From Acidimicrobiia bacterium (GTDB taxonomy: Bacteria; Actinomycetota; Acidimicrobiia; IMCC26256; PALSA-555), in contig JALHSW010000608.1 of the NCBI GenBank assembly GCA_022865365.1, positions 1 to 6,682 on the forward strand: a stretch of 6,682 nt of DNA. Direction: 5' to 3'. A program made the translations under genes and the position numbers. The notes under the pieces were generated by a model, which saw only the letters and a list, made by a program, of their open reading frames with translations, was not told the DNA's origin and searched no databases. This document shows, piece after piece, positions 1 to 6,349 of this stretch. Position 1 is the first letter of the stretch. Every line of letters begins with the position of its first letter.

Positions 1-558
1 CGCCTCTCCACCGATGGTCGTCCGATGCGCGGCGTCGAAGTTCAGCTGCGTCATGACGACGGCAGCCTGGTCGGAGTCGGGGAACCGGGCGAGATCTGGA
101 GCAAGGGTCCCGACTGCTTCATCGGGTACACCGACCCGGTCGCGACGAAGGCCGCATTCGACGACGACTGGTGGTTCGGGACGGGCGATGTCGGGGTGGC
201 CGACGATCAGGGCTACATCACGATCGTCGATCGCAAGAAGGACATCATCATCCGCGGCGGCGAGAACGTGAGCGCGGCCGAGCTCGAGGAACTCCTCATG
301 CGGATGCCGGGCATCGCCGAGGTTGCGGTGGTCGCAGCCCCCGATCCCCGTCTCGGCGAGCACGGCTGTGCGTTCGTGCGCATGCAGCCCGGCAGTGGCG
401 ACGCTCCCGACCTCGAGCAGATGCGCGAGCACCTCGCCGCAGGCGGACTCGCGAAGCAGAAGTGGCCCGAGGAGGTGCGCTCGATCGAAGAGTTCCCGCG
501 GACCCCGTCGGGCAAGATCCAGAAGTTTGTCCTCCGCCAACGCCTCCGCGACAAGTAG
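1..558 (+). CDS. Acyl-CoA synthetase (AMP-forming), C-terminal part, 5' end outside the window
   Basis: The frame is open from base 1 to the TAG at 556-558 and gives the last 185 residues of an ANL-superfamily adenylating enzyme. Such enzymes activate a carboxylic acid with ATP to an acyl-adenylate and then transfer it to CoA. Visible motifs, numbered from the window edge: TGDVG at 61-65 (Asp that binds the ribose of AMP), DRKKD at 77-81 and GGENV at 86-90 (hinge, A8 motif), then PRTPSGKIQK at 166-175, whose Lys172 is the catalytic A10 lysine. All are intact, so the C-terminal half looks functional. The N-terminal P-loop domain is upstream of the window, so substrate class cannot be judged; a medium or long-chain fatty acyl or cyclic-acid CoA ligase is plausible. 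It converges on the next synthetase with a 29-bp gap. No clear terminator hairpin was seen in that gap. Confidence 0.93.
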   Translation, partial: RLSTDGRPMRGVEVQLRHDDGSLVGVGEPGEIWSKGPDCFIGYTDPVATKAAFDDDWWFGTGDVGVADDQGYITIVDRKKDIIIRGGENVSAAELEELLMRMPGIAEVAVVAAPDPRLGEHGCAFVRMQPGSGDAPDLEQMREHLAAGGLAKQKWPEEVRSIEEFPRTPSGKIQKFVLRQRLRDK

Positions 559-587
559 GCCTCGCCCCGGCATCCTTGCCGATGCAG

Positions 588-2060
588 CTACTGGGGGAAG
601 CCGGTCAGGCGCTCGACGAGCAGCGTGCGCTGAATCTGACCGGTGGCGGTGGTGCGGGGGAGCGCGTCGACGACGTCGACGCGTCGGGGCTGCTTGAACG
701 GCGCGAGTCGCCCCTCGCAGTGAGCGCGGACCTCCTCGAGCGTCGGCAGGTTCGCGCCGTCAACGGGGACGATCACCGCGCACACGATCTCGCCCCACTC
801 GGGATCGGGGAGCCCGATGACCGCCACTTCGGCGACGCCAGGGTGTTCACCGATCACGGCTTCGACCTCGCCGGGCGCGACGGTCTCGCCCCCGGTCCGC
901 AGCACGTCGCGAGCGCGCCCGACGATCGAGAGATATCCCTCGTCGTCGAGCACACCGAGATCGCCGGTCCGGTACCAGAGCGGGCCGCCGGGCTCGAGCG
1001 GGGTGAGTGCCGCCGCAGTCTCCTCGGGCTGCTCGAAGTAGCCGTCCATGAGGAACTCGCTGCGCACGCACACCTCCCCGCCGCCGTCGAGGCGCACGTC
1101 GACCGTCACCGCGGCGCGACCGACCGACCCCGGCTTGCGAGCGAGGTCGTCGTCGCCGAGCAGGGTCGCGGGACCTGCTTCGGTCGAGCCGTAGTAGACG
1201 CGCGTCACGGTGCCGGGAAACGCCTCCTTGATCGCACCGAGCAGCTCTGGTGGAGTTGCCGACGTGCCCGTGTCGCACTCGCGCACGGCGGAGAGGTCGT
1301 AGTCCGATCGATCGTGCTCGAGGACGCGGCTCCACACCGCGGGGATGTTGTACAGGCGGGTCGCGTGCCGACGCTCCGCGGTCGAGAGCAGCGAGTGCGC
1401 GTCGGGTGTCTCGACGAGATGTACCGGGCATCGCTGCTGCCACGCGTTGAGCGTCATCGACCAGCCTGCCATGTGGAACAGCGGGAACATGCACACCGTG
1501 CCACCGGTGTGGTCGGTCAACAGGTTCGGGAAGGACCGCAGGAAGCTGGTTCGGTGCGACAGCACCACGCCCTTGGAGCGCCCCGTGCTCCCGCTCGTGA
1601 AGAAGATCACGTGCGTGTCGCGTTCTTCGAGCTGCGGCGCGACGATGTCGCCGGTGCTCGCGCCGTTGGCAGCGGCGAAGAGGTCGGCGTGCGCCACCGT
1701 CGGTACGTCCCATCCCTCGGAGAGCGCGACATGTGCGGTGTCGACGATGAGCAGTCGAGGCTTGGCGTAGCTGACGACCTCGGCTCCTTCGCCTTCGCCG
1801 AGCCGGGCGTTCACCGGCATGAAGATCGCGCCGAGCTTCGCCAGCGCCGCGAAGACCGTCATCGCGTCGAGGGTCGTCTCGCTCCACCATGCGACGCGAT
1901 CCTGGTGTTCGACGCCGAGCCCCGCCAGCACGCGGACCAGCTGGTTGGCCCGCTGGTCGACCTGGGCGAAGGTGAGCTCGTCGTCGCCGAGTGTGGCCGC
2001 AAGATCGTCGGGGGCGACGAGTGCCGCGTGACGGATCACGTCGCCGATCAGCAGTCCCAC
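588..2060 (-). CDS. Acyl-CoA synthetase (AMP-binding family) with Gln at the catalytic A10 lysine
   Basis: This is a full-length ANL-family enzyme of 490 residues, about the usual 500. I chose the GTG at 2060 because the protein then opens with GLLIGDVIRHAA, a typical family N-terminus, and avoids overlap with the small gene upstream. The ribosome site is weak; GTG at 2039 is an alternative. Motifs in order: ATP-binding loop TSGSTGRSKG (155-164), YGSTEAG (290-296), YRTGDLG (363-369), hinge GRARD (381-385) with GGETV (390-394), and the A10 region PRTTATGQIQR (468-478). In most relatives A10 reads GK; here it is GQ, with Gln475 encoded by CAG. That Lys positions the substrate for adenylation, so the enzyme may be weak in the first half-reaction, or may be regulatory. 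The substrate is unknown. It probably shares a transcript with the membrane protein gene 26 bp upstream. Confidence 0.9.
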   Translation of the reverse strand: MGLLIGDVIRHAALVAPDDLAATLGDDELTFAQVDQRANQLVRVLAGLGVEHQDRVAWWSETTLDAMTVFAALAKLGAIFMPVNARLGEGEGAEVVSYAKPRLLIVDTAHVALSEGWDVPTVAHADLFAAANGASTGDIVAPQLEERDTHVIFFTSGSTGRSKGVVLSHRTSFLRSFPNLLTDHTGGTVCMFPLFHMAGWSMTLNAWQQRCPVHLVETPDAHSLLSTAERRHATRLYNIPAVWSRVLEHDRSDYDLSAVRECDTGTSATPPELLGAIKEAFPGTVTRVYYGSTEAGPATLLGDDDLARKPGSVGRAAVTVDVRLDGGGEVCVRSEFLMDGYFEQPEETAAALTPLEPGGPLWYRTGDLGVLDDEGYLSIVGRARDVLRTGGETVAPGEVEAVIGEHPGVAEVAVIGLPDPEWGEIVCAVIVPVDGANLPTLEEVRAHCEGRLAPFKQPRRVDVVDALPRTTATGQIQRTLLVERLTGFPQ

Positions 2061-2086
2061 GCCGCGCCCGTGCCCGTTCGCTCGTG

Positions 2087-2281
2087 CTACGCGTCGGCCG
2101 CGGGCGGCGGGGGCGGGGCCTTGGCGACGACCTCGAAGCCTGCGAAGAGCAGCACCGTGAAGCAAGCGATCGCGATGAAGTTCCACGCCGACGAACCGCG
2201 GTTCGCGACGTCGACCACGTTGGCACCCAGGCCGACGAGTGCTGCGATCACCATGATGAACCCGCGAGTACGTTGCTGCAT
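2087..2281 (-). CDS. Small two-helix membrane protein, function unknown
   Basis: The protein has 64 residues, starting at ATG 2279-2281 and ending at TAG 2087-2089. It has two hydrophobic stretches, roughly residues 8-25 and 34-53, joined by a short polar loop, and a C-terminal proline run (residues 56-60). This pattern predicts a small inner-membrane protein with two spanning helices and a short tail. I do not recognise the family. It lies 26 bp upstream of the acyl-CoA synthetase on the same strand and is divergent from the IlvC-like gene. The upstream ribosome site is poor, so translation may be weak or leaderless. Support for it being real: the coherent hydrophobic pattern, the fit between its neighbours and the lack of overlap. 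An alternative is that the synthetase frame extends upstream through this region to 2327, but that extension reads as arginine-rich, low-quality sequence. Confidence 0.6.
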   Translation of the reverse strand: MQQRTRGFIMVIAALVGLGANVVDVANRGSSAWNFIAIACFTVLLFAGFEVVAKAPPPPPAADA

Positions 2282-2303
2282 GCGCGCACGCTAATCCGTC
2301 ACC

Positions 2304-2311
2304 GAGGGGAG
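2304..2311 (+). promoter_or_regulatory. Ribosome binding site of the IlvC-like gene
   Basis: GAGGGGAG lies eight bases before ATG 2320 and supports that start. The whole space between the divergent genes is 38 bp, so at least one of the two promoters must lie inside the opposite gene. No convincing -35/-10 pair was seen. Confidence 0.6.
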
Positions 2312-2319
2312 CCGCGACG

Positions 2320-3294
2320 ATGGCCACGATCTATCACGACGACGACGCCGACCTGGCCGCGCTCGAAGGCTCGAAGGTGGCGGTGGTCGGCTACGGCAAC
2401 CAGGGTCGTTCCTGGGCGTTGAACCTACGCGACTCCGGCTTCGACGTGCAGGTCTGCGTGCGCGCGGATGCGTCGCGCGACCAGGCCGTGGCCGACGGTT
2501 TCACGCCCGCGACCCTCGAGGATGCGAACGACGCCGACGTGGTCTGCGTACTCGTCCCCGATGATCTCATCCCGTCGCTGCCGCTGACCGGACGTGCCGA
2601 CACGTTGATCATCGTCGCCAGCGGCTATGTGCTCGCGTTCGACCGATTCGCGCCCGACGGCGACATCGGGATGGTCGCCCCGCGCATGCTCGGTCCCGAG
2701 GTGCGCAGCTGCTACGAGGAGGGCATCGGCTTCATCACCGCGGTCGGCGTGCACCGCGACGTCACTGGCACCGCCCAGGCCCGCACGCTGGCGGTCGCGA
2801 AGGCGATCGGTGGGTTGCGTCAGGGAGCGATCGAGCTCAGCCCGCGCCAGGAAGCGATCCTCGATCTCGCCGAGGAGCAGGTGCGTGCACCGATCATGAC
2901 GCAGCTGACGAGCACGTACATCCAGTGTCTGCTCGAGTACGACATCCCCCTCGAGGCGATCATCGTGGAGACGCTGCTGTCGGGGGAGATGGAGCGCACG
3001 ATGCGCCTCGTGCGCGAGCATGGGTACGCCTACCAGTTCGGGTTCCACTCGCCGACGAGCCAGTACGGCCAGCTGACCCGCCGCGAAGCGTTCGCCGAGG
3101 TTGATCTCGGCACCCGGATGCGGGAGCTGCTCGACGACATCGCGTCGGGGCGCTTCGCCGATGAGTGGGACGCCGAGCGAGACGCCGGCTACCCGGTCCT
3201 CAACGAGCTCCGAGAGCGCCACGCCGGCCCGAAGGTCGCCGAGTTCGAGCGGGCCCTCCGCACCCAACTGGGGCAGGGCTCCCAGCAGCACTGA
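2320..3294 (+). CDS. Ketol-acid reductoisomerase (IlvC)-like protein lacking canonical catalytic residues
   Basis: The protein has 324 residues, close to the 330 of class I ketol-acid reductoisomerases, and aligns by eye along the full length. True IlvC converts acetolactate or acetohydroxybutyrate to dihydroxy acids with NAD(P)H in branched-chain amino acid synthesis. Shared features: Rossmann motif GYGNQG (24-29); LVPDD (78-82), where IlvC has a PDE motif; an acidic metal-site helix with Glu178, Asp182 and Glu186 in the IlvC spacing; Glu217; Ser244 followed by SQYG (247-250). Differences: the SHG catalytic His is replaced in ASGY (100-103, Ser101); the catalytic Lys of the APK motif is Arg122; and the second Glu of the C-terminal metal pair is Ser221. 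The fold and nucleotide binding look kept, but the classical isomeroreductase chemistry is doubtful. It could act on another 2-keto or 2-hydroxy acid substrate. No other ilv gene is beside it. Start ATG 2320 has a good ribosome site. Confidence 0.85.
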   Translation: MATIYHDDDADLAALEGSKVAVVGYGNQGRSWALNLRDSGFDVQVCVRADASRDQAVADGFTPATLEDANDADVVCVLVPDDLIPSLPLTGRADTLIIVASGYVLAFDRFAPDGDIGMVAPRMLGPEVRSCYEEGIGFITAVGVHRDVTGTAQARTLAVAKAIGGLRQGAIELSPRQEAILDLAEEQVRAPIMTQLTSTYIQCLLEYDIPLEAIIVETLLSGEMERTMRLVREHGYAYQFGFHSPTSQYGQLTRREAFAEVDLGTRMRELLDDIASGRFADEWDAERDAGYPVLNELRERHAGPKVAEFERALRTQLGQGSQQH

Positions 3295-3365
3295 AGCCGA
3301 CCTCAGGGACAGACTGTCGGGCAGGCCTCCGGGGCATACCGGGCGTACTGACACAAAGTGCTATC

Positions 3366-3380
3366 CGACAACAGTTGTCG
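3366..3380. promoter_or_regulatory. Perfect 7-1-7 inverted repeat, likely Fur/PerR-type operator
   Basis: CGACAAC, one central A, then GTTGTCG form a perfect 15-base inverted repeat. It ends 14 bases before the start codon of the PerR-like gene. A 7-1-7 dyad is the classic operator layout for Fur-family proteins, including the PerR and Fur boxes of Bacillus. Its place directly ahead of the regulator gene suggests autorepression, with control reaching rubrerythrin downstream. The dyad is seen directly; the binding protein is inferred. A possible -35 (CTGACA, 3348-3353) precedes it, but no good -10 is evident. Confidence 0.65.
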
Positions 3381-3382
3381 AT

Positions 3383-3386
3383 AAGG
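3383..3386 (+). promoter_or_regulatory. Ribosome binding site that decides the PerR-like start
   Basis: AAGG lies eight bases before GTG 3395, a good spacing. The in-frame GTG at 3386 overlaps this site, so 3395 is preferred. Confidence 0.5.
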
Positions 3387-3394
3387 TGCTTCTC

Positions 3395-3835
3395 GTGACC
3401 CCCGTCGACCAGCTCACCGCCCGGTTCCGGGACCGGGGTCTGCGGGTGACCCCGCAGCGTCAGGCGATCTTCCGCCTCCTGCACGGCAACGCCTCGCACC
3501 CGACGGTCGAGTCGCTCTACGAGTCGGCCCGCACCGAGATGCCCACCATCTCGCGCAAGACCGTGTACCAGACCGTGCACGACCTCGAGTCGATGGGCGA
3601 GGTGTCGCTGCTCGACCTCGGCACCGGGAGCGTCCGCGTCGACCCGAACGTCGACGACCCGCACCACCACCTCATCTGCGTGCGGTGCGGCAAGATCCGC
3701 GACGTGATGGTCGACGTCGGTTCCATCACCCTGCCCTCGCGCTCCCGCCGGGGCTTCACCGTCGCCGACGTCGAGGTGCAGTTCCGCGGCACGTGCGACG
3801 ATTGCGCCGCGCAAGCGTCGACCCCGATCGCGTAA
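3395..3835 (+). CDS. Fur-family transcriptional regulator, PerR-like peroxide sensor
   Basis: The protein has 146 residues, the normal Fur-family size. The N-terminal winged helix includes the family signature RVTPQRQAIFRLL (17-29), and SRKTVYQTVHDLE (53-65) is the recognition region. The C-terminal half holds the dimerisation and metal sites. CVRC (95-98) and CDDC (134-137) form the structural four-Cys zinc site. Candidate regulatory-metal ligands match Bacillus PerR: His35, Asp83, His90, His92 and Asp103. At the last position PerR proteins carry Asp where Fur proteins usually carry Glu, which favours a peroxide sensor (metal-catalysed His oxidation releasing DNA) over an iron sensor. There is one extra residue between Asp83 and the His cluster. 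The rubrerythrin gene starts 39 bp downstream, a classic PerR target, and a 7-1-7 dyad precedes the gene. The assignment to Fur family is firm; the PerR subtype is inference. Confidence 0.93.
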   Translation: MTPVDQLTARFRDRGLRVTPQRQAIFRLLHGNASHPTVESLYESARTEMPTISRKTVYQTVHDLESMGEVSLLDLGTGSVRVDPNVDDPHHHLICVRCGKIRDVMVDVGSITLPSRSRRGFTVADVEVQFRGTCDDCAAQASTPIA

Positions 3836-3874
3836 ACCAGTCCTGTAAGTCCGAAGAGCATCAAGGAGCAACGC

Positions 3875-4294
<420 letters not shown>

Positions 4295-4336
4295 TCGAGC
4301 GGTCCTCGCACTCGAGCGGTCCTCGCAGTCGAACGG
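4295..4336 (+). repeat. 17-bp tandem repeat, two full copies and a degenerate third
   Basis: Copies at 4295-4311 and 4312-4328 differ only at the last base. A third partial copy from 4329 (TCGAACGG) runs into the terminator stem. The unit begins TCGAGCGGTCCTCGCA. Each unit holds a small CGAG/CTCG inverted repeat. The array begins right after the rubrerythrin stop codon. Its function is unknown; it may be a slippage product or an RNA 3'-end element. Confidence 0.7.
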
Positions 4337-4361
4337 CCCCGGGGCGTCGTCCCGGGGCCGT
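4333..4361 (+). terminator. Hairpin terminator after rubrerythrin
   Basis: ACGGCCCCGGG and CCCGGGGCCGT form a perfect 11-bp stem around a 7-base loop (4344-4350). The stem is very GC-rich and is followed by only a modest T-rich stretch (4371-4377), as is common for actinobacterial terminators. It likely ends or reduces the perR-rubrerythrin transcript before the Fe-S gene. Confidence 0.75.
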
Positions 4362-4397
4362 CCTCCGCTCGTTTCTTCGGCTCGACGGCGCGCGTTT

Positions 4398-4404
4398 GGA
4401 AAGG
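4398..4404 (+). promoter_or_regulatory. Ribosome binding site that decides the Fe-S protein start
   Basis: GGAAAGG is seven bases from GTG 4412 but only one base from the in-frame GTG 4406. The spacing favours 4412. The real start could still be 4406, adding two residues. Confidence 0.5.
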
Positions 4405-4411
4405 TGTGGCG

Positions 4412-5758
4412 GTGACCACCACGGAGCATCTCTACGACCCGCTCGGGCCCGAGTACTGGGAGGAGGGCGATGTCCGCTCGGAGCGTGACCGCACGTTCCA
4501 GGTGTGCTCCGACTGCCGCATCTGTGTGCGGTACTGCCCGTCCTTCAAGGATCTGTTCCGCTTCATCGACGAGCGCGACGACGGCGCGCACGACGTGAAG
4601 TTCCTCTCCGACGCGCAGCATCGCCAGGTCGTCGACGAGTGCTACCAGTGCAAGCTCTGCTACATCGTGTGCCCGTACACGCCCCAGCAGGGCCAGGAGT
4701 GGAAGATCGACTTCCCGCGCCTGATGCTCCGGTCGCTCGCGATCCAGGGCAAGCGTGGGGACATTCAGAAGGGCGCGCGGCTGCTCGCGCGCACTGATCT
4801 GCAGGGCAAGGTCGCGACCAACATGTCGGGCATCGTGAACCGCACCAACGACGTGAAGTTCGTGCGGACCATGATGGAGAAGACGACCGGCATCGCGCGC
4901 GACCGGCTCCTCCCCACGTTCGCGAAGGTCCGCTTCACGAAGTGGTTCCGCAAGGAGCGCCGTTCATCCCTGCGCCCCGACGACCCCGGCCCACACGTCG
5001 CGCTGTTCCCGACGTGCCTCGTCGAGTACCAGGACCCCGAGATCGGCAAGGCCGCGGTCGAGGTGTGCGAGCACAACGGCATCAGGTGCGAGCTGCCCGA
5101 AGGGCAGGTGTGCTGCGGCATGCCGTGGCTCGACGCCGGCGACGTCACGAAGTTCGAGGAGCACGCCAGGAAGAACGTGGCTGTGCTTGCGACCGCGGTG
5201 AAGGGCGGCGCCGACGTGATCGTGCCCCAACCCACGTGCGCGTACGTTCTCAAGCAGGAGTACCCCGACTTCCTCGGAACCGACGACGCGAGGCTGGTGG
5301 CCGAGCACACCTTCGACGTGGCCGAGTACCTGATGGCCCGCCACAAGGAAGAGACGCTCGACGTCGCGTTCACCGGGCCGACCTACGAGACGATCACCTG
5401 GCAGGCGGCGTGTCACTACCGCGCCCAGCAGATCGGCCCGAAGAGCAAGCAGCTCATGGAGCTCACCGGCGCCAAGGTCACGATGGTCGAGCGGTGCTCG
5501 GCCATCGACGGCACCTGGGGACTGCGGGCCGAGAACGCCGAGATGGCCCGCAGGATCGCGAAGCCGTTGATGGAGGCGGTGGGCAAGGCCGAGACCGACT
5601 TGGTGGCTGGTGACTGTCAGTTGTCCAACACTGCGATTCGCGAGGCGACCGGCAAGGTGCCCGTCCATCCGATCCAGGTTCTCGCGCGCGCCTACGGTCT
5701 CGGCGGCGGTACCAAGCAGCCGGAGAAGCAGGCGGAGCAGGGAAAGAAGGGGGAGTAG
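4412..5758 (+). CDS. GlpC/HdrD-type Fe-S oxidoreductase with two [4Fe-4S] motifs and CCG domains
   Basis: The protein has 448 residues from GTG 4412. Two ferredoxin-type motifs CxxCxxCxxxCP lie at Cys32/35/38/42 and Cys77/80/83/87. Then come two cysteine-rich (CCG, heterodisulfide-reductase-like) domains: the first with Cys202, CCG at 234-236 and Cys276; the second with Cys334, Cys362 and Cys402. The closest known plan is GlpC, the Fe-S subunit of anaerobic glycerol-3-phosphate dehydrogenase, and related HdrD/GlcF electron-transfer subunits. No flavoprotein dehydrogenase partner (GlpA/GlpB-like) is adjacent, so glycerol-3-phosphate metabolism is not supported here. In the second domain the usual CCG is CSAIDG, lacking one Cys. 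No signal peptide or membrane segment is evident, so it is probably cytoplasmic. The context, rubrerythrin before and a DUF3501 gene after, suggests electron delivery to peroxide reduction; this is inference. The C-terminal tail is charged (Lys, Glu, Gln). Confidence 0.9.
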   Translation: MTTTEHLYDPLGPEYWEEGDVRSERDRTFQVCSDCRICVRYCPSFKDLFRFIDERDDGAHDVKFLSDAQHRQVVDECYQCKLCYIVCPYTPQQGQEWKIDFPRLMLRSLAIQGKRGDIQKGARLLARTDLQGKVATNMSGIVNRTNDVKFVRTMMEKTTGIARDRLLPTFAKVRFTKWFRKERRSSLRPDDPGPHVALFPTCLVEYQDPEIGKAAVEVCEHNGIRCELPEGQVCCGMPWLDAGDVTKFEEHARKNVAVLATAVKGGADVIVPQPTCAYVLKQEYPDFLGTDDARLVAEHTFDVAEYLMARHKEETLDVAFTGPTYETITWQAACHYRAQQIGPKSKQLMELTGAKVTMVERCSAIDGTWGLRAENAEMARRIAKPLMEAVGKAETDLVAGDCQLSNTAIREATGKVPVHPIQVLARAYGLGGGTKQPEKQAEQGKKGE

Positions 5759-6336
5759 TGCGCAAGCTCACGAACGCCGACATCAAGGATCTGCGCGAGT
5801 ACGAGCGCGAGCGCGACGCGTTCCGCGCCGAGATCATCACGATGAAGAAGAAGCGCCGCATCGCGCTCGGCGACATGATGACGATCGTGTTCGAGAATGC
5901 CGCGACGATGCGCTTCCAGATCCAGGAGATGGCTCACGCCGAGCGGATGCTGCGTGACGAGCAGATCGCGCACGAGCTCGAGACCTACAACGAGCTGGTC
6001 CCCGACGACGGCGAGCTGTCGGCGACGTTGTTCATCGAGATCAACGACCCCGAGGCGCTGCGATACTGGCTGCCCCGCCTGGTGGGCATCGAGGAGCACA
6101 TCAAGATCGTGGTTGTCGATGCCGTGGTACCGGCAGCAGAGCTCAACGCCGAGCGTCTCACGCGTGAGGACATGACCTCCACGGTGCACTACCTGAAGTT
6201 CGCGTTCACGCCGGAGCAGGTCCGCTCCTTCGCCGACGGTCCGGTGCGCCTGCTCATCGACCATCCCGAGTACCCCGTCGACGTCACCCTCGACGAGGTG
6301 CAGCGCGACGAGCTCGTCGGTGACTTCGCGGCCTGA
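5758..6336 (+). CDS. DUF3501-type protein of unknown function
   Basis: The protein has 192 residues. GTG 5758 shares one base with the TAG stop of the Fe-S gene (TAGTG), with a purine-rich ribosome site (AAGGGGGAG, 5747-5755), so translation is probably coupled. I recognise the DUF3501 pattern from the N-terminal part: KKKRRIALGDMMTIVFEN (30-47), then MRFQIQEM (51-58) and a helical stretch to about residue 80. A beta-rich segment follows (ATLFIEI, 89-95; HIKIVVVDAVVP, 114-125; later YLKFAF, 145-150 and VRLLIDHP, 163-170). There is no Cys, no signal peptide and no membrane segment, so it is a soluble protein without its own Fe-S centre. It has several His (60, 72, 114, 144, 169), whose role is unknown. 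The family is, as I recall, often beside rubrerythrin and HdrD-like genes. A scaffold or partner for the Fe-S protein is a guess. Confidence 0.85.
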   Translation: MRKLTNADIKDLREYERERDAFRAEIITMKKKRRIALGDMMTIVFENAATMRFQIQEMAHAERMLRDEQIAHELETYNELVPDDGELSATLFIEINDPEALRYWLPRLVGIEEHIKIVVVDAVVPAAELNAERLTREDMTSTVHYLKFAFTPEQVRSFADGPVRLLIDHPEYPVDVTLDEVQRDELVGDFAA

Positions 6337-6349
6337 CCGGGACTCGCTG

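Noticed and set aside
559..587. Possible bidirectional terminator between the convergent synthetase genes
   Set aside because: The 29-bp gap has no inverted repeat of useful length and no T-rich tail.
171..2294. A long + strand open frame (about 700 codons) opposite the second acyl-CoA synthetase
   Set aside because: It is antisense to a gene with all family motifs. The translation is rich in Arg, His, Ala and Gly with no recognisable domain, as expected for a GC-rich shadow frame.
2061..2327. N-terminal extension of the acyl-CoA synthetase to ATG 2327
   Set aside because: The extra 89 residues are Arg/Gly-rich, match no family N-terminus, overlap the small membrane protein gene and enter the divergent IlvC-like gene.
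3319..3347. Possible terminator for the IlvC-like gene
   Set aside because: Only 4-bp CCGG complementarity is present; no stable stem and no T run.
3101..3394. N-terminal extension of the PerR-like protein into the IlvC-like gene
   Set aside because: It would overlap the upstream gene by nearly 200 bases, read through the operator, and exceed the normal Fur-family length; GTG 3395 has a well-spaced ribosome site.
5612..5632. Possible second PerR-type box inside the Fe-S gene (CAGTTGTCC)
   Set aside because: Only one half-site matches; the other arm is not complementary and it lies deep within coding sequence.
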